Origin: Canibacter zhoujuaniae
Lineage (GTDB): Bacteria > Actinomycetota > Actinomycetes > Actinomycetales > Microbacteriaceae
DNA: 64,000 bases
Direction: 5' to 3'
Assembly (NCBI RefSeq): GCF_011752015.1
Contig: NZ_JAAIKA010000001.1
Span: forward strand, 434,001 to 498,000
The position numbers were made by a program, and so were the translations under genes. Below the pieces are notes generated by a model, which saw only the letters and a program-made list of their open reading frames with translations, was not told where the DNA came from and searched no databases. Positions 16,677 through 25,726 of the stretch are shown here, one piece after another. Positions within the stretch are counted from its first letter, which is position 1; each line of letters begins with the position of its first letter.

Positions 16677-17879
16677 CTAGCTTGAATATGCACTGTTTTC
16701 GTGCACGTAGTCTGTTGTCAGGTCGTTGGTGCGAATAGTCGCGGTGTACGAGCTGTCACCCACAGCCGCAAACAGATTGATTTCAACCAGTGTGTGTTTT
16801 GGTCGCAGGTCGCACTCTGCAACCGGTCGATCCGGCCCGCCATTGCTGCACAGGCGCACGCCGTTAAAGCTGACATCAACCTTGTATGGATCAAACACCG
16901 CGTTTGTGGTGCCGATCGCTGCGAGCACCCGGCCCCAGTTCGGATCATTGCCGAATATCGCTGTTTTGAAAAGATTGTTGCGCGCCAGTGCACGCCCAAC
17001 CTCTTCTGCGTCTCTTTCGCTCTTAGCACCTGTTACCGTAATGTCGATCGTGTGGCTGGCGCCCTCTGCATCCGCCTGCAGTTGCGCAGCGAGTGAGTCA
17101 CAGACGGCGGTGAGATTGCGGGTAAATTCTGTCACATCAACATCTGCGTCACTGACCCCGCTAGACAGCAGCGTCACCTGATCGTTTGTAGACATGCAAC
17201 CGTCGGAGTCGAGGCGGTTGATCGTCTGGCCGACAGCTGCCTCAAGCGCCTGCTGCAGTTCTTGCGGCGCAAGTCTGGCGTCTGTTGTAATCACCACCAG
17301 CATCGTTGCAAGACCCGGCGCAAGCATTCCGGCACCCTTAGCGATCGCACCGATACGGTATCCGTTTTCACCCTCGATGTGGGCTGTTTTAATAACGGTG
17401 TCGGTTGTCATAATTGCTTGCGCAGCTGCGTCACCCGCCGCGCTATCAGAGGCAAGCTGCATTATAGCGCACTCAACGCCGTTAAGAACTGCGGCACGAA
17501 AATCTGCGCCGCCGGCGCCGATGAGACCGGTCGAACACACTTGAATTTGTGCTGGGTGCGTTTCACCGAGTTCCCCACCAAAACGCTCTGTGATTAGGTG
17601 AGCTGCGCGGTTAGCGGTTTGCTTCGTTGTCTCATAGCCAAACTCACCGGTAAAGCAGTTTGCGCCGCCTGAATTTAATACAACCGCACGAGTATTTTCA
17701 ATGTCTACGCTCTCAGACCACAGAATCGGGTTTGCTTTGGCCCTGTTGCTTGTATAAACCGCCGCTCCCACAGGATTCTGGCCAAGATTAACAACTGCAG
17801 CAAAATCAAGCTTGCCGTTTTGCTTGATACCGGCCGCAACACCGGCAGCAACAAATCCTTTTGGGTGTGTGACGTTCAT
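16677..17879 (-). CDS. argJ: Ornithine acetyltransferase / N-acetylglutamate synthase
   Basis: A 400-residue self-cleaving acetyltransferase that moves acetyl from N-acetylornithine to glutamate, recycling the acetyl group of the arginine pathway; bifunctional forms also use acetyl-CoA. The autocleavage site ATML lies near residue 187 in [13 protein letters not shown], with the new N-terminal Thr-nucleophile equivalent nearby, and the C-terminal HTLVEINLF region is conserved. It overlaps argC by four bases. Because argJ recycles acetyl groups, its presence predicts a cyclic pathway without argE. Confidence 0.95.
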   Translation of the reverse strand: MNVTHPKGFVAAGVAAGIKQNGKLDFAAVVNLGQNPVGAAVYTSNRAKANPILWSESVDIENTRAVVLNSGGANCFTGEFGYETTKQTANRAAHLITERFGGELGETHPAQIQVCSTGLIGAGGADFRAAVLNGVECAIMQLASDSAAGDAAAQAIMTTDTVIKTAHIEGENGYRIGAIAKGAGMLAPGLATMLVVITTDARLAPQELQQALEAAVGQTINRLDSDGCMSTNDQVTLLSSGVSDADVDVTEFTRNLTAVCDSLAAQLQADAEGASHTIDITVTGAKSERDAEEVGRALARNNLFKTAIFGNDPNWGRVLAAIGTTNAVFDPYKVDVSFNGVRLCSNGGPDRPVAECDLRPKHTLVEINLFAAVGDSSYTATIRTNDLTTDYVHENSAYSS

Positions 17880-18955
17880 GGCGCGATTCCGTTCATAGTC
17901 AAGCCAGCAGCTTCCGGCAGTCCAAGCGCAATATTAGCTGACTGCACGGCAGCACCGGCGGTGCCCTTTGCAAGATTGTCGAGAGCTGCCACAACCACTA
18001 CACGCTTAGCTTTTTCATCAACCGCAACACTCATAACGCAGGTGTTCGCACCGATAGTATCGGCAACTCGCGGCTCTACACCCGCTGGTAGCACGTGCAC
18101 AAAAGGTTCGTCAGCGTATGCATTCTCCCAGGCAGCGCGCACCGCATCGGCAGTCACCCCGGCACAGAGTTTAGCGGTGCTGGTGGCGAGAATACCGCGC
18201 GCCATCGGCACCAGCATCGGGGTGAAACTTAAAGTTACCCGCTCAGAGGCTCCCGCTTTGCGCAGTGATTGCAAAATCTCGGGAATGTGTCGGTGACTGC
18301 CGCCAACCGCGTAGGGGCTTGCCGATCCCAGCATCTCGGCGGCAAGCAGGTGCGGCTTTAAAGTTTTGCCGGCACCTGACGGGCCAACCGCTAAAGCCGT
18401 CACAATATCGGCGTCCTCTGCGAGCACCCCGGCTGCAAATCCGGGCGCTAATGACAGCGCAACAGTTGAAGCGTTGCATCCGGGAGCCGCGATCCGCCCC
18501 CTACCCTCTGTTAGTTCGCGCGCGAGCACCTCTCGCTGCCGGGTGCCATGCGCCGCATCAATAATCAGCTCAGGCACACCGTAAGCCCAGGTGCCAGCAA
18601 ATTCTGAGCCGTAATACTCCTGCCAGTCTGCCGCATTTTCAAGACGGTGATCTGCGCCGCAATCAACCACAAGCTGCGTGTTTTTTAGTTTTGCAGTTAT
18701 TGCACCTGACGCCCCGTGCGGTAGCGCAAAAAACACAATGTCATGCCCGTCAAGCACTTCAGCACTAATTTTCTGCAGCCGTAAGTGCGCCAGCGACCGC
18801 AACTGCGGCTGATGCTGCCCCAGCAGGTCACCAGCGCTAGAGTGCCCGGCGACCGTGACAACCTCAAAATCAGGGTGACCTGCGAGAAGACGCAGCAACT
18901 CACCTCCGGCGTATCCGCTAGCGCCAGCGACCGCAACTCGATAAGACACAATCAC
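17876..18955 (-). CDS. argC: N-acetyl-gamma-glutamyl-phosphate reductase
   Basis: A 359-residue NADPH-dependent reductase, third step of arginine synthesis. Seen: the Rossmann glycines [15 protein letters not shown] near 8-22, [10 protein letters not shown] near 76, the catalytic Cys in AAPGCNAST near 155 and [12 protein letters not shown] near 195. Its start overlaps the pheT stop by four bases, so the arg genes here depend on the pheST transcript; I see no separate arginine-repressor (ARG-box) site, but my ability to spot one by eye is limited. Confidence 0.95.
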   Translation of the reverse strand: MIVSYRVAVAGASGYAGGELLRLLAGHPDFEVVTVAGHSSAGDLLGQHQPQLRSLAHLRLQKISAEVLDGHDIVFFALPHGASGAITAKLKNTQLVVDCGADHRLENAADWQEYYGSEFAGTWAYGVPELIIDAAHGTRQREVLARELTEGRGRIAAPGCNASTVALSLAPGFAAGVLAEDADIVTALAVGPSGAGKTLKPHLLAAEMLGSASPYAVGGSHRHIPEILQSLRKAGASERVTLSFTPMLVPMARGILATSTAKLCAGVTADAVRAAWENAYADEPFVHVLPAGVEPRVADTIGANTCVMSVAVDEKAKRVVVVAALDNLAKGTAGAAVQSANIALGLPEAAGLTMNGIAP

Positions 18956-21489
18956 ACCTCACGCAGACGAGCGCCAACGGTTTCTGCCGCGCGCGCTACG
19001 CCCTGCAGCTTGGCCTCGCTTGCTTCCTCAGCTTTCAGCGTGCGATCCGCAGCACGGAAACGCAGTTTGAAAGTCAGTGCTTTCTCACCCTCACTCACAC
19101 TGTCACCACGGTAGTCATCAACCAACCGCACCGACTCGAGCAGGTCACCCGCACCAGCAGCAAATGCTGTCTGCACAGCGGCAGCAGGAATGTCAGCGGC
19201 AACCAGGAGGGTGACGTCCTGTGTTGCGGCAGGCATTGTCGAAAGCTGTTGTGCCTGCGTCACCTGCGGTGCGAGCTCAATCAACCTATCGAGGTTCATT
19301 TCGAGCGCTGCAACAGCAAACGGCAGGTGCGCAGCCGCAACCACCTCTGGGTGCAGTTCACCTGCAACTCCGATAACCTCACCCGCTAAAAGCAGCTCGG
19401 CGGTGCGCCCGGGATGAAAACCCGGCCTGCTAGCCTGCCGCACATCAAGCTGTGCGCCGAACGACCATGCGATACCGCGAGCCGTTTCAAGTGCGTCAGC
19501 CCAGTCGTAGGTGCGTTGCGTTTGCGCGGCACCAGTCTGCTGCGCAGCCCCGGTCATGAGGGCGGCAACCATGCGCGGCTGGTCAGGCAGTGATGCATTA
19601 AGTTCAGCGATAACCTCAGGAGACGGCAACTGTGCCATCGGCGGCACAGTCTTGGTGCCGATCTTCGTGTTGCCGTTTTCTGCCACAAAGATTGAACCAA
19701 ACTCTATCAGCGCCACATCAACCAGCCCGCGGGAGTGGTTGCGCTGCGCTGCTGTGATAAGCCCCGGCAGCAGTGACACCCGCAGATACGGTGCCTGACC
19801 GTCCAGCGGGTTAGTGAGCCGCACCGCGTTTACTTTGTAGTTAAAATCCTCGGCAGCAAAAGTTTCAAGCTGTGCCTGGCTAACAAAAGGCGCGATAATA
19901 ACCTCTGTTAATCCGGCCGCTGCAGCAAAGTTTGCTGCACGTCGCCGCAGCTGCTGCGCACGGGTGAGCCCGCGCCCTGGAGGTGCAACAGGCAGCTGCG
20001 ATGGAATTTGATCGTAGCCGTTGATACGCGCTATCTCTTCGATAAGATCTGCCGGACGTGTCAGATCTGCGCGCCAGCTCGGTGCGGTAACTCGGTAGCC
20101 GCCGTCTACAGCAGCAACCTCACAACCAATCATTTCTAGTGCCGTAGTTATGCTGTCAGCGCTGTAGTCAACACCAACAAGTTTTTGCGGCGCATCAGCT
20201 GCTAGCTCTATCGTCACAGGTTCATGCGCTGCGGTAAGCCGCGCACCCTCTGCAGAGGCAGAACCACCACCGTATTCAACGAGCAGGTCAACCATACGCT
20301 GCGCTGCCGCTTCAGCAACCAACGGATCAACGCTACGCTCAAAACGCTTCGCCGCCTCACTCGGCAGTTTGTGGCGACGCACAGAGCGCGCAATTGAAAC
20401 AGGGTCAAAAGTGGCCGCCTCGATTAGCACCTCGGTTGTTTCCGCGGTGGTCTTAGTGCTCTCGCCGCCCATAACACCGGCCAGACCGATTACGCCGCTG
20501 TCATCAACGATAACGAGATCTTCTGCATCAAGTTTGCGTGTGGTTCCGTCAAGCGTGACCAGGGTTTCTCCCGCGGTGGCGCGACGCACACCGAGGCCAC
20601 CCTGAACCTTTGCGGCATCGTATGCGTGCAGTGGGTTGCCAAGTTCAAGCATGACGTAGTTTGAGATGTCAGCGGCAAGACTCAACGGGCGCTGACCGGC
20701 TAGCAGCAGGCGCGCAACCATCCACTGCGGTGTCGGGCGCGACTGATCTACGCCTGTTACTTTGCGCACGATAAAGCCCTGCACACCAGCACGACCGCGA
20801 ATCGGTGCCTGATCGTCAAGTTTCACAGGGAAACCGGAAAACTCAGACTGCTTACTGCGCGCAGTCAGTTCGATTGCTGGATCGGTAAACTTTGCGCCGG
20901 TTGCGTGTGAGTATTCGCGAGCTACACCGCGGATGCTAAAAGCGTATCCGCGATCCGGGGTGACATTTATTTCCACCGCACTGTCACCGGTGCCAAGCAC
21001 GTCATGCGCAGGTGTTCCAACCGGCGCATCAAGCCCTAACCTGCGGAGGGTGATAATGCCGTCATGATCCTCACCCAAACCTAATTCGCGGGCGGATGCA
21101 AGCATCCCGTCAGAGACGTGCCCGTATGTTTTGCGCGCGGCGATCTGGAAGTTGCCGGGCAGCACAGCACCGGGCAGGGTTGTGATGACTTTATCGCCAA
21201 CCTCAAAATTGTGTGCACCGCAGACGATACCCCGCACATCCGCGCCGCCATCTGCTGCGGTTTCACCGGCGGGCGCAACGCGCACCTGACACCAGTTAAT
21301 TGTTTTACCGTTCGAGTGCTCTTCGGGAGTGCGTTCCAGCACCTCACCAACAACAATCGGCCCGGAAAAATCAAAGCTGTGTGTGTCTTCTTCTTCAAAA
21401 CCAACGCTCACAAGCGCAGCGTGCACAGCGTCAAGCGATGGGTCCTTAAGCTCTACGTGCTCGTTCAACCAGCTGAGTGGGATACGCAT
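18952..21489 (-). CDS. pheT: Phenylalanyl-tRNA synthetase beta subunit
   Basis: An 845-residue beta subunit of the alpha2-beta2 PheRS, with the domain order EMAP/tRNA-binding (about 42-155), B3/B4 editing region (about 210-400), B5 (about 415-480), synthetase-like domain (about 495-720) and C-terminal anticodon-binding FDX-ACB domain (about 750-845, ending [15 protein letters not shown] and so on). The B3/B4 part edits misacylated Tyr-tRNA. It shares one base with the pheS stop and overlaps argC. Length and order are normal for the bacterial family. Confidence 0.97.
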   Translation of the reverse strand: MRIPLSWLNEHVELKDPSLDAVHAALVSVGFEEEDTHSFDFSGPIVVGEVLERTPEEHSNGKTINWCQVRVAPAGETAADGGADVRGIVCGAHNFEVGDKVITTLPGAVLPGNFQIAARKTYGHVSDGMLASARELGLGEDHDGIITLRRLGLDAPVGTPAHDVLGTGDSAVEINVTPDRGYAFSIRGVAREYSHATGAKFTDPAIELTARSKQSEFSGFPVKLDDQAPIRGRAGVQGFIVRKVTGVDQSRPTPQWMVARLLLAGQRPLSLAADISNYVMLELGNPLHAYDAAKVQGGLGVRRATAGETLVTLDGTTRKLDAEDLVIVDDSGVIGLAGVMGGESTKTTAETTEVLIEAATFDPVSIARSVRRHKLPSEAAKRFERSVDPLVAEAAAQRMVDLLVEYGGGSASAEGARLTAAHEPVTIELAADAPQKLVGVDYSADSITTALEMIGCEVAAVDGGYRVTAPSWRADLTRPADLIEEIARINGYDQIPSQLPVAPPGRGLTRAQQLRRRAANFAAAAGLTEVIIAPFVSQAQLETFAAEDFNYKVNAVRLTNPLDGQAPYLRVSLLPGLITAAQRNHSRGLVDVALIEFGSIFVAENGNTKIGTKTVPPMAQLPSPEVIAELNASLPDQPRMVAALMTGAAQQTGAAQTQRTYDWADALETARGIAWSFGAQLDVRQASRPGFHPGRTAELLLAGEVIGVAGELHPEVVAAAHLPFAVAALEMNLDRLIELAPQVTQAQQLSTMPAATQDVTLLVAADIPAAAVQTAFAAGAGDLLESVRLVDDYRGDSVSEGEKALTFKLRFRAADRTLKAEEASEAKLQGVARAAETVGARLREV

Positions 21490-22529
21490 TAGATAAGTCC
21501 TCCGAACTGTGCATTGAAGCGCACATCGCCCTCAACCATGTCGCGCATATCGTTGATGTTGTTCCTGAATTGGAGGGTCCGCTCGATACCCATACCAAAC
21601 GCAAACCCCTGGTATTCATTAGGATCTAAGCCAACCGCAAGCAGCTCGTTGGGGTCAACCATGCCACAGCCACCCCACTCGATCCATCTCGCGCCGCCGC
21701 GTGCATTCGGAAACCAGACGTCCATCTCTGCGCTCGGCTCGGTAAACGGGAAAAAGTTTGGCCGCAGCCGGATCCTGGCTTCCTCACCAAACATGCGCCG
21801 CGCAAAGTGCTCAAGCGTGCCCTTCAAATGCGCCATCGTTAAACCTCGGTCGATGGCGATTCCCTCGATCTGATGGAACACAGGCGTGTGCGTTGCGTCC
21901 AGCTCGTCTGTGCGATAGACGCGACCCGGGGCAACAACGTAAAGCGGCAGCTCGCGATCCAACAAGGCACGCACCTGCACTGGAGATGTGTGCGTGCGAA
22001 GCAACAGGTGTGCGTCAGTTGGGCTGACATAGAAAGTGTCAGCTTCAGCGCGGGCGGGATGATCCGGATCAAAACCTAAGGCGTCAAAGTTGTACCACTC
22101 ATGTTCGAGCTCTGGGCCTTCGGCCACTTCCCAACCCATAGCGATGAAGATGTCTGAAATTTCTTCCATCAACTGCGCAAGCGGATGCCTCGCCCCCACC
22201 GCGCGACGCGGTGCGGTGGCGGTCACGTCAACAGTTTCTGCGCGCAGCCGCGCTTCCGCTTCCTGTTTTGCCAAAACTGCTTCGCGCTGTGCGTAGGCGC
22301 TTTCCACCCGGCCGCGCGCCTGCCCCATTAGTTTGCCGGTTTCAGCTTTCAGCTCCTTTGGCACCTCACGCATCAGCGAATTTAGTTTCGCAAGAGCAGA
22401 CTGCTCACCTGTGTGCTGAGTTTTTGCCGCCTTTAACTCAGATAGATTCTGTGCGGCCTCACACGCTGCGAGCGCGAGCGCGACAGCTTCTTGAACGGTT
22501 TCTTGGCTAATTGGGTTCACATCTGACAC
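21489..22529 (-). CDS. pheS: Phenylalanyl-tRNA synthetase alpha subunit
   Basis: A 346-residue catalytic alpha subunit. An N-terminal coiled-coil tRNA-binding region (about 1-100) precedes the class II catalytic core: motif 2 in RVYRTDELDATHTPVFHQIE near 205-224 and motif 3 in FGMGIERTLQFRN near 320. It starts with GTG at 22529 (MSDVNPISQ), with TAGAAT ending eight bases upstream and no ribosome-binding site. It heads the pheST-argCJB-prepilin peptidase unit and is divergent from the metal cassette. I see no phenylalanine leader peptide or T-box in the short upstream region. Confidence 0.97.
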   Translation of the reverse strand: MSDVNPISQETVQEAVALALAACEAAQNLSELKAAKTQHTGEQSALAKLNSLMREVPKELKAETGKLMGQARGRVESAYAQREAVLAKQEAEARLRAETVDVTATAPRRAVGARHPLAQLMEEISDIFIAMGWEVAEGPELEHEWYNFDALGFDPDHPARAEADTFYVSPTDAHLLLRTHTSPVQVRALLDRELPLYVVAPGRVYRTDELDATHTPVFHQIEGIAIDRGLTMAHLKGTLEHFARRMFGEEARIRLRPNFFPFTEPSAEMDVWFPNARGGARWIEWGGCGMVDPNELLAVGLDPNEYQGFAFGMGIERTLQFRNNINDMRDMVEGDVRFNAQFGGLI

Positions 22530-22616
22530 AAATACTCATTCTAGTGCCGTTTTGAACGGCCGGCTATGTGCGCACACTGGCGGTGCGGGTGCGCGTGCTC
22601 GCAAGCTAGCTGTGCA

Positions 22617-22629
22617 ATAGATCTATAAT
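22617..22629 (+). promoter_or_regulatory. Promoter and palindrome of the metal cassette
   Basis: ATAGATCTAT (22617-22626), a perfect palindrome, overlaps TATAAT at 22624-22629, nine bases before ATG at 22639. Direct repeats GCAAGCTAG at 22601-22609 and 22641-22649 flank it. A repressor site over the -10 is plausible. Confidence 0.55.
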
Positions 22630-22638
22630 TTAAGCAGT

Positions 22639-23283
22639 ATGCAAGCTAGTGTTTCTGAAAGTCACGCCAGTCGCGGTTTTGTCGCTGGTGTGATTGCGCT
22701 GTTTGCAAGCAGTGTCGGTGCTTTGGCGCATACGCTCGCCGGTGCTGCTGCACCAAGTCTCACAGCGATTGTGTGCACCACTCTCGTTGCCTGGCCATTT
22801 GCGTTGCTTGCAACCGGTCGCCGCTGGCGTGCTCCGCTGTTGACGCTGTCTGTGCTGTTAACGCAGACTCTCTTCCACTGGGTGTTTGTTGGGATGGCCG
22901 GCCTCTCGCCGACCGGGTTTCTTGCCAGCTCACACCAGCATTCGCATGCTGTGCCTAAGTTTGTTTTTAACGTCACCGGTCATGCCGGCGAGCTGTTCTT
23001 GAGTGGTGCGCAAATGTTTTTCGCGCACGCTCTGGTAGCTGCTCTCACTACGCTGCTTCTGCTCAACGCTGCTAAGGGTGCGGATCGTGTGCAGCAGACC
23101 GTGTCATATCTGCGGCACAGGCTGCAGTTTTGTCTGCATCGTGCAACCGTATCGCACATTTTGCCCCCCAAGCTCTCTGTTGAGCTGCCGGGTGCGGAGC
23201 ATCGATCCTACCTAAAAATTAAGGATTTTACTTTCTCCGGTATGCGCTTTCGTGGACCGCCAGCGCACAACAGTTATTGCTAA
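22639..23283 (+). CDS. Histidine-containing four-helix membrane protein of a copper-type locus
   Basis: A 214-residue membrane protein with four predicted helices (about 14-36, 40-58, 66-90, 122-145) and a histidine cluster in the second external loop (SSHQHSHAVPK near 97-107, then TGHAGELF near 111). The C-terminal 65 residues are soluble and basic. It resembles unnamed actinobacterial membrane proteins found next to CopC and PCu(A)C genes; no function is established. The His loop between helices suggests metal binding, which is inference. It is the first gene of the cassette. The upstream region has a consensus TATAAT nine bases before the ATG, a ten-base palindrome over that box and two copies of GCAAGCTAG. 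Confidence 0.6.
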   Translation: MQASVSESHASRGFVAGVIALFASSVGALAHTLAGAAAPSLTAIVCTTLVAWPFALLATGRRWRAPLLTLSVLLTQTLFHWVFVGMAGLSPTGFLASSHQHSHAVPKFVFNVTGHAGELFLSGAQMFFAHALVAALTTLLLLNAAKGADRVQQTVSYLRHRLQFCLHRATVSHILPPKLSVELPGAEHRSYLKIKDFTFSGMRFRGPPAHNSYC

Positions 23284-23308
23284 CAAATAATTGTTTCTAG
23301 GGGAAAAT

Positions 23309-23881
23309 ATGTCTATTAGTAAAATTTTGCGCCCTCTAGTCGCGCTGTGCGTTTTAGTTTTTGCGACTGTGCTGCCGGTTACGGCGGCGTCTGCGCACGA
23401 CAGACTTGTTGATTCCACACCCGCCGCAAATGAAATTTTGGGCGCGTCTCCCAGCGAATTGACACTGCGTTTTAGCGCAGCGGTGACAGAGATCGCGGGC
23501 GGCAATGTGGTCACCATTAGTGCAAAGCAGCAGGGTGAGGTTTCGACGGGTGAGTTAAAGATTGACGGTGACACTCTGACTCTGCCGATTTCTGCTGAGC
23601 TGAACGGGCTCTATTCGGTTGCTTGGCGTGTTGTCTCGTCAGACGGTCACCCGATAGAGGGAAGCTATGTGTTTGGCGTTGGTGATGTCACAGCCAAAGA
23701 GCTCGCCGACTACGCTGCAGAGCTTAAGAACCAGCCGGTAGGCCAGGCTGCCACTGCGGCCGAAGAGGAGCCTCCCGGTGCGGCAGCAGTAGTTTGGGCT
23801 TCAATCGCTGTGCTCGTCTTTGCTGCGATTGTTATCGCGGTTATCGTCTGGTACCAGCGCAATAACAGCGCGCGCAAATAA
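23309..23881 (+). CDS. CopC-domain copper-binding protein, membrane-anchored
   Basis: A 190-residue secreted protein: Sec signal peptide (1-29, ending TAASA), CopC beta-barrel domain (30-125), Glu/Ala/Pro linker and one C-terminal transmembrane helix (about 152-175) with a basic cytoplasmic end. If cleaved after A29, the mature chain begins with His1 and has Asp83 and His85 (D112 and H114 of the precursor, in SSDGHPIEG), exactly the Cu(II) site of characterised CopC proteins. It therefore probably binds Cu(II) at the outer face of the membrane. I chose ATG at 23309 (MSISKIL) because AGGGGA precedes it; an upstream in-frame start at 23291 lies within that site. Usually fused to or followed by CopD, which is absent here. 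Confidence 0.88.
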   Translation: MSISKILRPLVALCVLVFATVLPVTAASAHDRLVDSTPAANEILGASPSELTLRFSAAVTEIAGGNVVTISAKQQGEVSTGELKIDGDTLTLPISAELNGLYSVAWRVVSSDGHPIEGSYVFGVGDVTAKELADYAAELKNQPVGQAATAAEEEPPGAAAVVWASIAVLVFAAIVIAVIVWYQRNNSARK

Positions 23882-23924
23882 TCAAGATTAATTTAAGTTT
23901 TGAAAAATTTTTAAGGACATTTCT

Positions 23925-24491
23925 ATGTTTAAATCATCTGTTCGTAAATCAGCCGCTGCGACCGCTCTTGTCGCCCTCGCGCTCGCTACAGGTGCTTGCG
24001 CTAACAACACCGATGCAGCATCGACAGACGCACACGAGTCACACGCGGAGCATGAGTCGCACGCTCACAATGAAGCGCATATGCACACCCATCACACTTG
24101 GGTAAAATCTGCCGCTGCCGGTGAGATGACGGCTGTCTTTGGCGAGCTGCACAACGAGGGGGAAACTCCGCTCGAACTGACCGGTGTGACCAGCGACAGC
24201 GCTGGCTCAGTTCAGGTGCATGAGGTTGTAAACGGCATGATGCAGGAGACCGCAACTAATCTCGTGATTGGGCCAGACGAGACGGTCGCCTTTGAGCCGG
24301 GCGGGTATCACTTCATGCTGATGGATCTGAAGCGCGATATCCTCGCCGGTGATTCAGTGGCTCTCACCCTCACCTTCAGCGACGGCTCGACTTTTGAACT
24401 GACAGCCGAAGCACGCGATTACGCTGGCGCAGAAGAGGGTTATGCCGAGCATGAGGCAGAACACGACCACGATCACGATCACGACCACTAA
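23925..24491 (+). CDS. PCu(A)C copper chaperone lipoprotein with His-rich ends
   Basis: A 188-residue protein with a lipoprotein-type signal (C25 after ALATGA), a His-rich segment at 35-59 containing nine histidines, a PCu(A)C beta-barrel core (about 60-160) and a C-terminal tail of alternating Asp-His with six histidines. The Cu(I) motif is visible as VHEV near 98, a Met pair shortly after and YHFMLM near 133. Such proteins carry Cu(I) in the cell envelope, for example to cytochrome oxidase. The extra His-rich runs at both ends are unusual and would add metal-binding capacity. ATG at 23925 follows AAGGA. Its stop overlaps the start of the DyP gene, so the two are translationally coupled. Confidence 0.88.
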   Translation: MFKSSVRKSAAATALVALALATGACANNTDAASTDAHESHAEHESHAHNEAHMHTHHTWVKSAAAGEMTAVFGELHNEGETPLELTGVTSDSAGSVQVHEVVNGMMQETATNLVIGPDETVAFEPGGYHFMLMDLKRDILAGDSVALTLTFSDGSTFELTAEARDYAGAEEGYAEHEAEHDHDHDHDH

Positions 24492-25720
24492 TGACAAGCG
24501 ATAAAGATGCGCAGGCTGACGCTGGTGTAACAACCGGTGTCAGCCGTCGCTCACTTTTGGCTGGTGCGGCAGCGGGTTTCGGTGTTGGCGCAGCCTCCGT
24601 CTTTGCGGCGCACGCCTTAAACAGCTCAGCACGCGCCCCGAAACATGCTGAGCAGTCTCTTAACGGTGACACGGTAATCCCCTGTCACGGTGTGCATCAA
24701 GCGGGTATCACGACTGAGCCGCAGAGTCACGCCAGGCTGCTGGCGTTTAATCTGCACGCTGCAACAGACGCTGCTGCATTAAAACGTCTGCTGCGCGTGC
24801 TAACGGACGACATTGAAGCTTTGACGACCGGGCAGGGAGCACTCGCTGATAACGAACCACAGCTAGCGGCAAGCCCGGCAGGTCTCACAGTCACAGTTGG
24901 TTTCGGCGCAGAATTAGTAAGACGTGTTAATCCGCGGCGTCTTCCGGAGTGGCTTGCCCCGCTGCCGGATTTCAGCCGTGATGCACTGCAGGAAGAGTTT
25001 GTTGGTGGCGATCTGTTGCTCCAAATATGCAGCGACGATGCGCTCACTGTTGCGCACGCATCACGTATGCTGCAAAAAACGGTGCGCGGTTTTGCATCCC
25101 TCTTCTGGTGTCAAGACGGCTTCAGACGCGCTTACGGTTCTGAAAAGAGCGGAACCACGATGCGTAACTTAATGGGTCAAATAGACGGCACAGTAAACCC
25201 AAATGTTACTAGCGACAGTGACATGAGTGAGACTGTTTGGCTAGATTCTGCTGCCAGCTGGCTCTCCGGTGGCACAGCTTTTGTGCTGCGGCGCATCCGT
25301 ATGGAGATGGACACCTGGGATCAGGTAGATCGTGTCGGGCGTGAAAATGTTGTTGGGCGCACGCTTGCAAACGGTTCTCCCCTCACCGGAAATTCAGAGT
25401 TTGACGAACCCGACTTTGAGGCCACCAACGCTGTTGGGCTACCGATAATTCATGCAGGTGCGCACATTCGCAGAGCGCACAGCACACAGAGCGCAGAACG
25501 GATTCTGCGTCGCTCATACAACTATGATGCGGGCATCGAACAGGGGCTGCTGTTTATCTGTTTTCAACAGGATCCCTTGCGCCAGTTCGTGCCGATTCAG
25601 CAGCGGTTAGATGAGCTTGATCTGCTCAACACCTGGGTGACACATATTGGATCAGCGGTGTTTGCACTTCCGCCCGGTTGGCAGAAAGGCGGAATGCTCG
25701 GGGAAACCCTGTTTGCTTAG
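24491..25720 (+). CDS. Tat-exported DyP-type heme peroxidase (EfeB-like)
   Basis: A 409-residue dye-decolourising peroxidase. It carries a twin-arginine signal (SRRSLLAG, Arg19-Arg20, then a hydrophobic Ala/Gly-rich stretch), so it should be exported folded with its heme. The DyP signature GQIDG is at 229-233, and the probable proximal heme ligand is H325 in AHIRRA. Arg near 268-270 (LRRIRM) fits the distal side. It groups by sequence with EfeB/YwbN enzymes, which act with EfeUO in iron uptake, but efeU and efeO are not next to it; here the partners are copper proteins. Reaction on natural substrates is unknown. Start ATG overlaps the upstream stop. Confidence 0.92.
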   Translation: MTSDKDAQADAGVTTGVSRRSLLAGAAAGFGVGAASVFAAHALNSSARAPKHAEQSLNGDTVIPCHGVHQAGITTEPQSHARLLAFNLHAATDAAALKRLLRVLTDDIEALTTGQGALADNEPQLAASPAGLTVTVGFGAELVRRVNPRRLPEWLAPLPDFSRDALQEEFVGGDLLLQICSDDALTVAHASRMLQKTVRGFASLFWCQDGFRRAYGSEKSGTTMRNLMGQIDGTVNPNVTSDSDMSETVWLDSAASWLSGGTAFVLRRIRMEMDTWDQVDRVGRENVVGRTLANGSPLTGNSEFDEPDFEATNAVGLPIIHAGAHIRRAHSTQSAERILRRSYNYDAGIEQGLLFICFQQDPLRQFVPIQQRLDELDLLNTWVTHIGSAVFALPPGWQKGGMLGETLFA

Positions 25721-25726
25721 CCTAAT

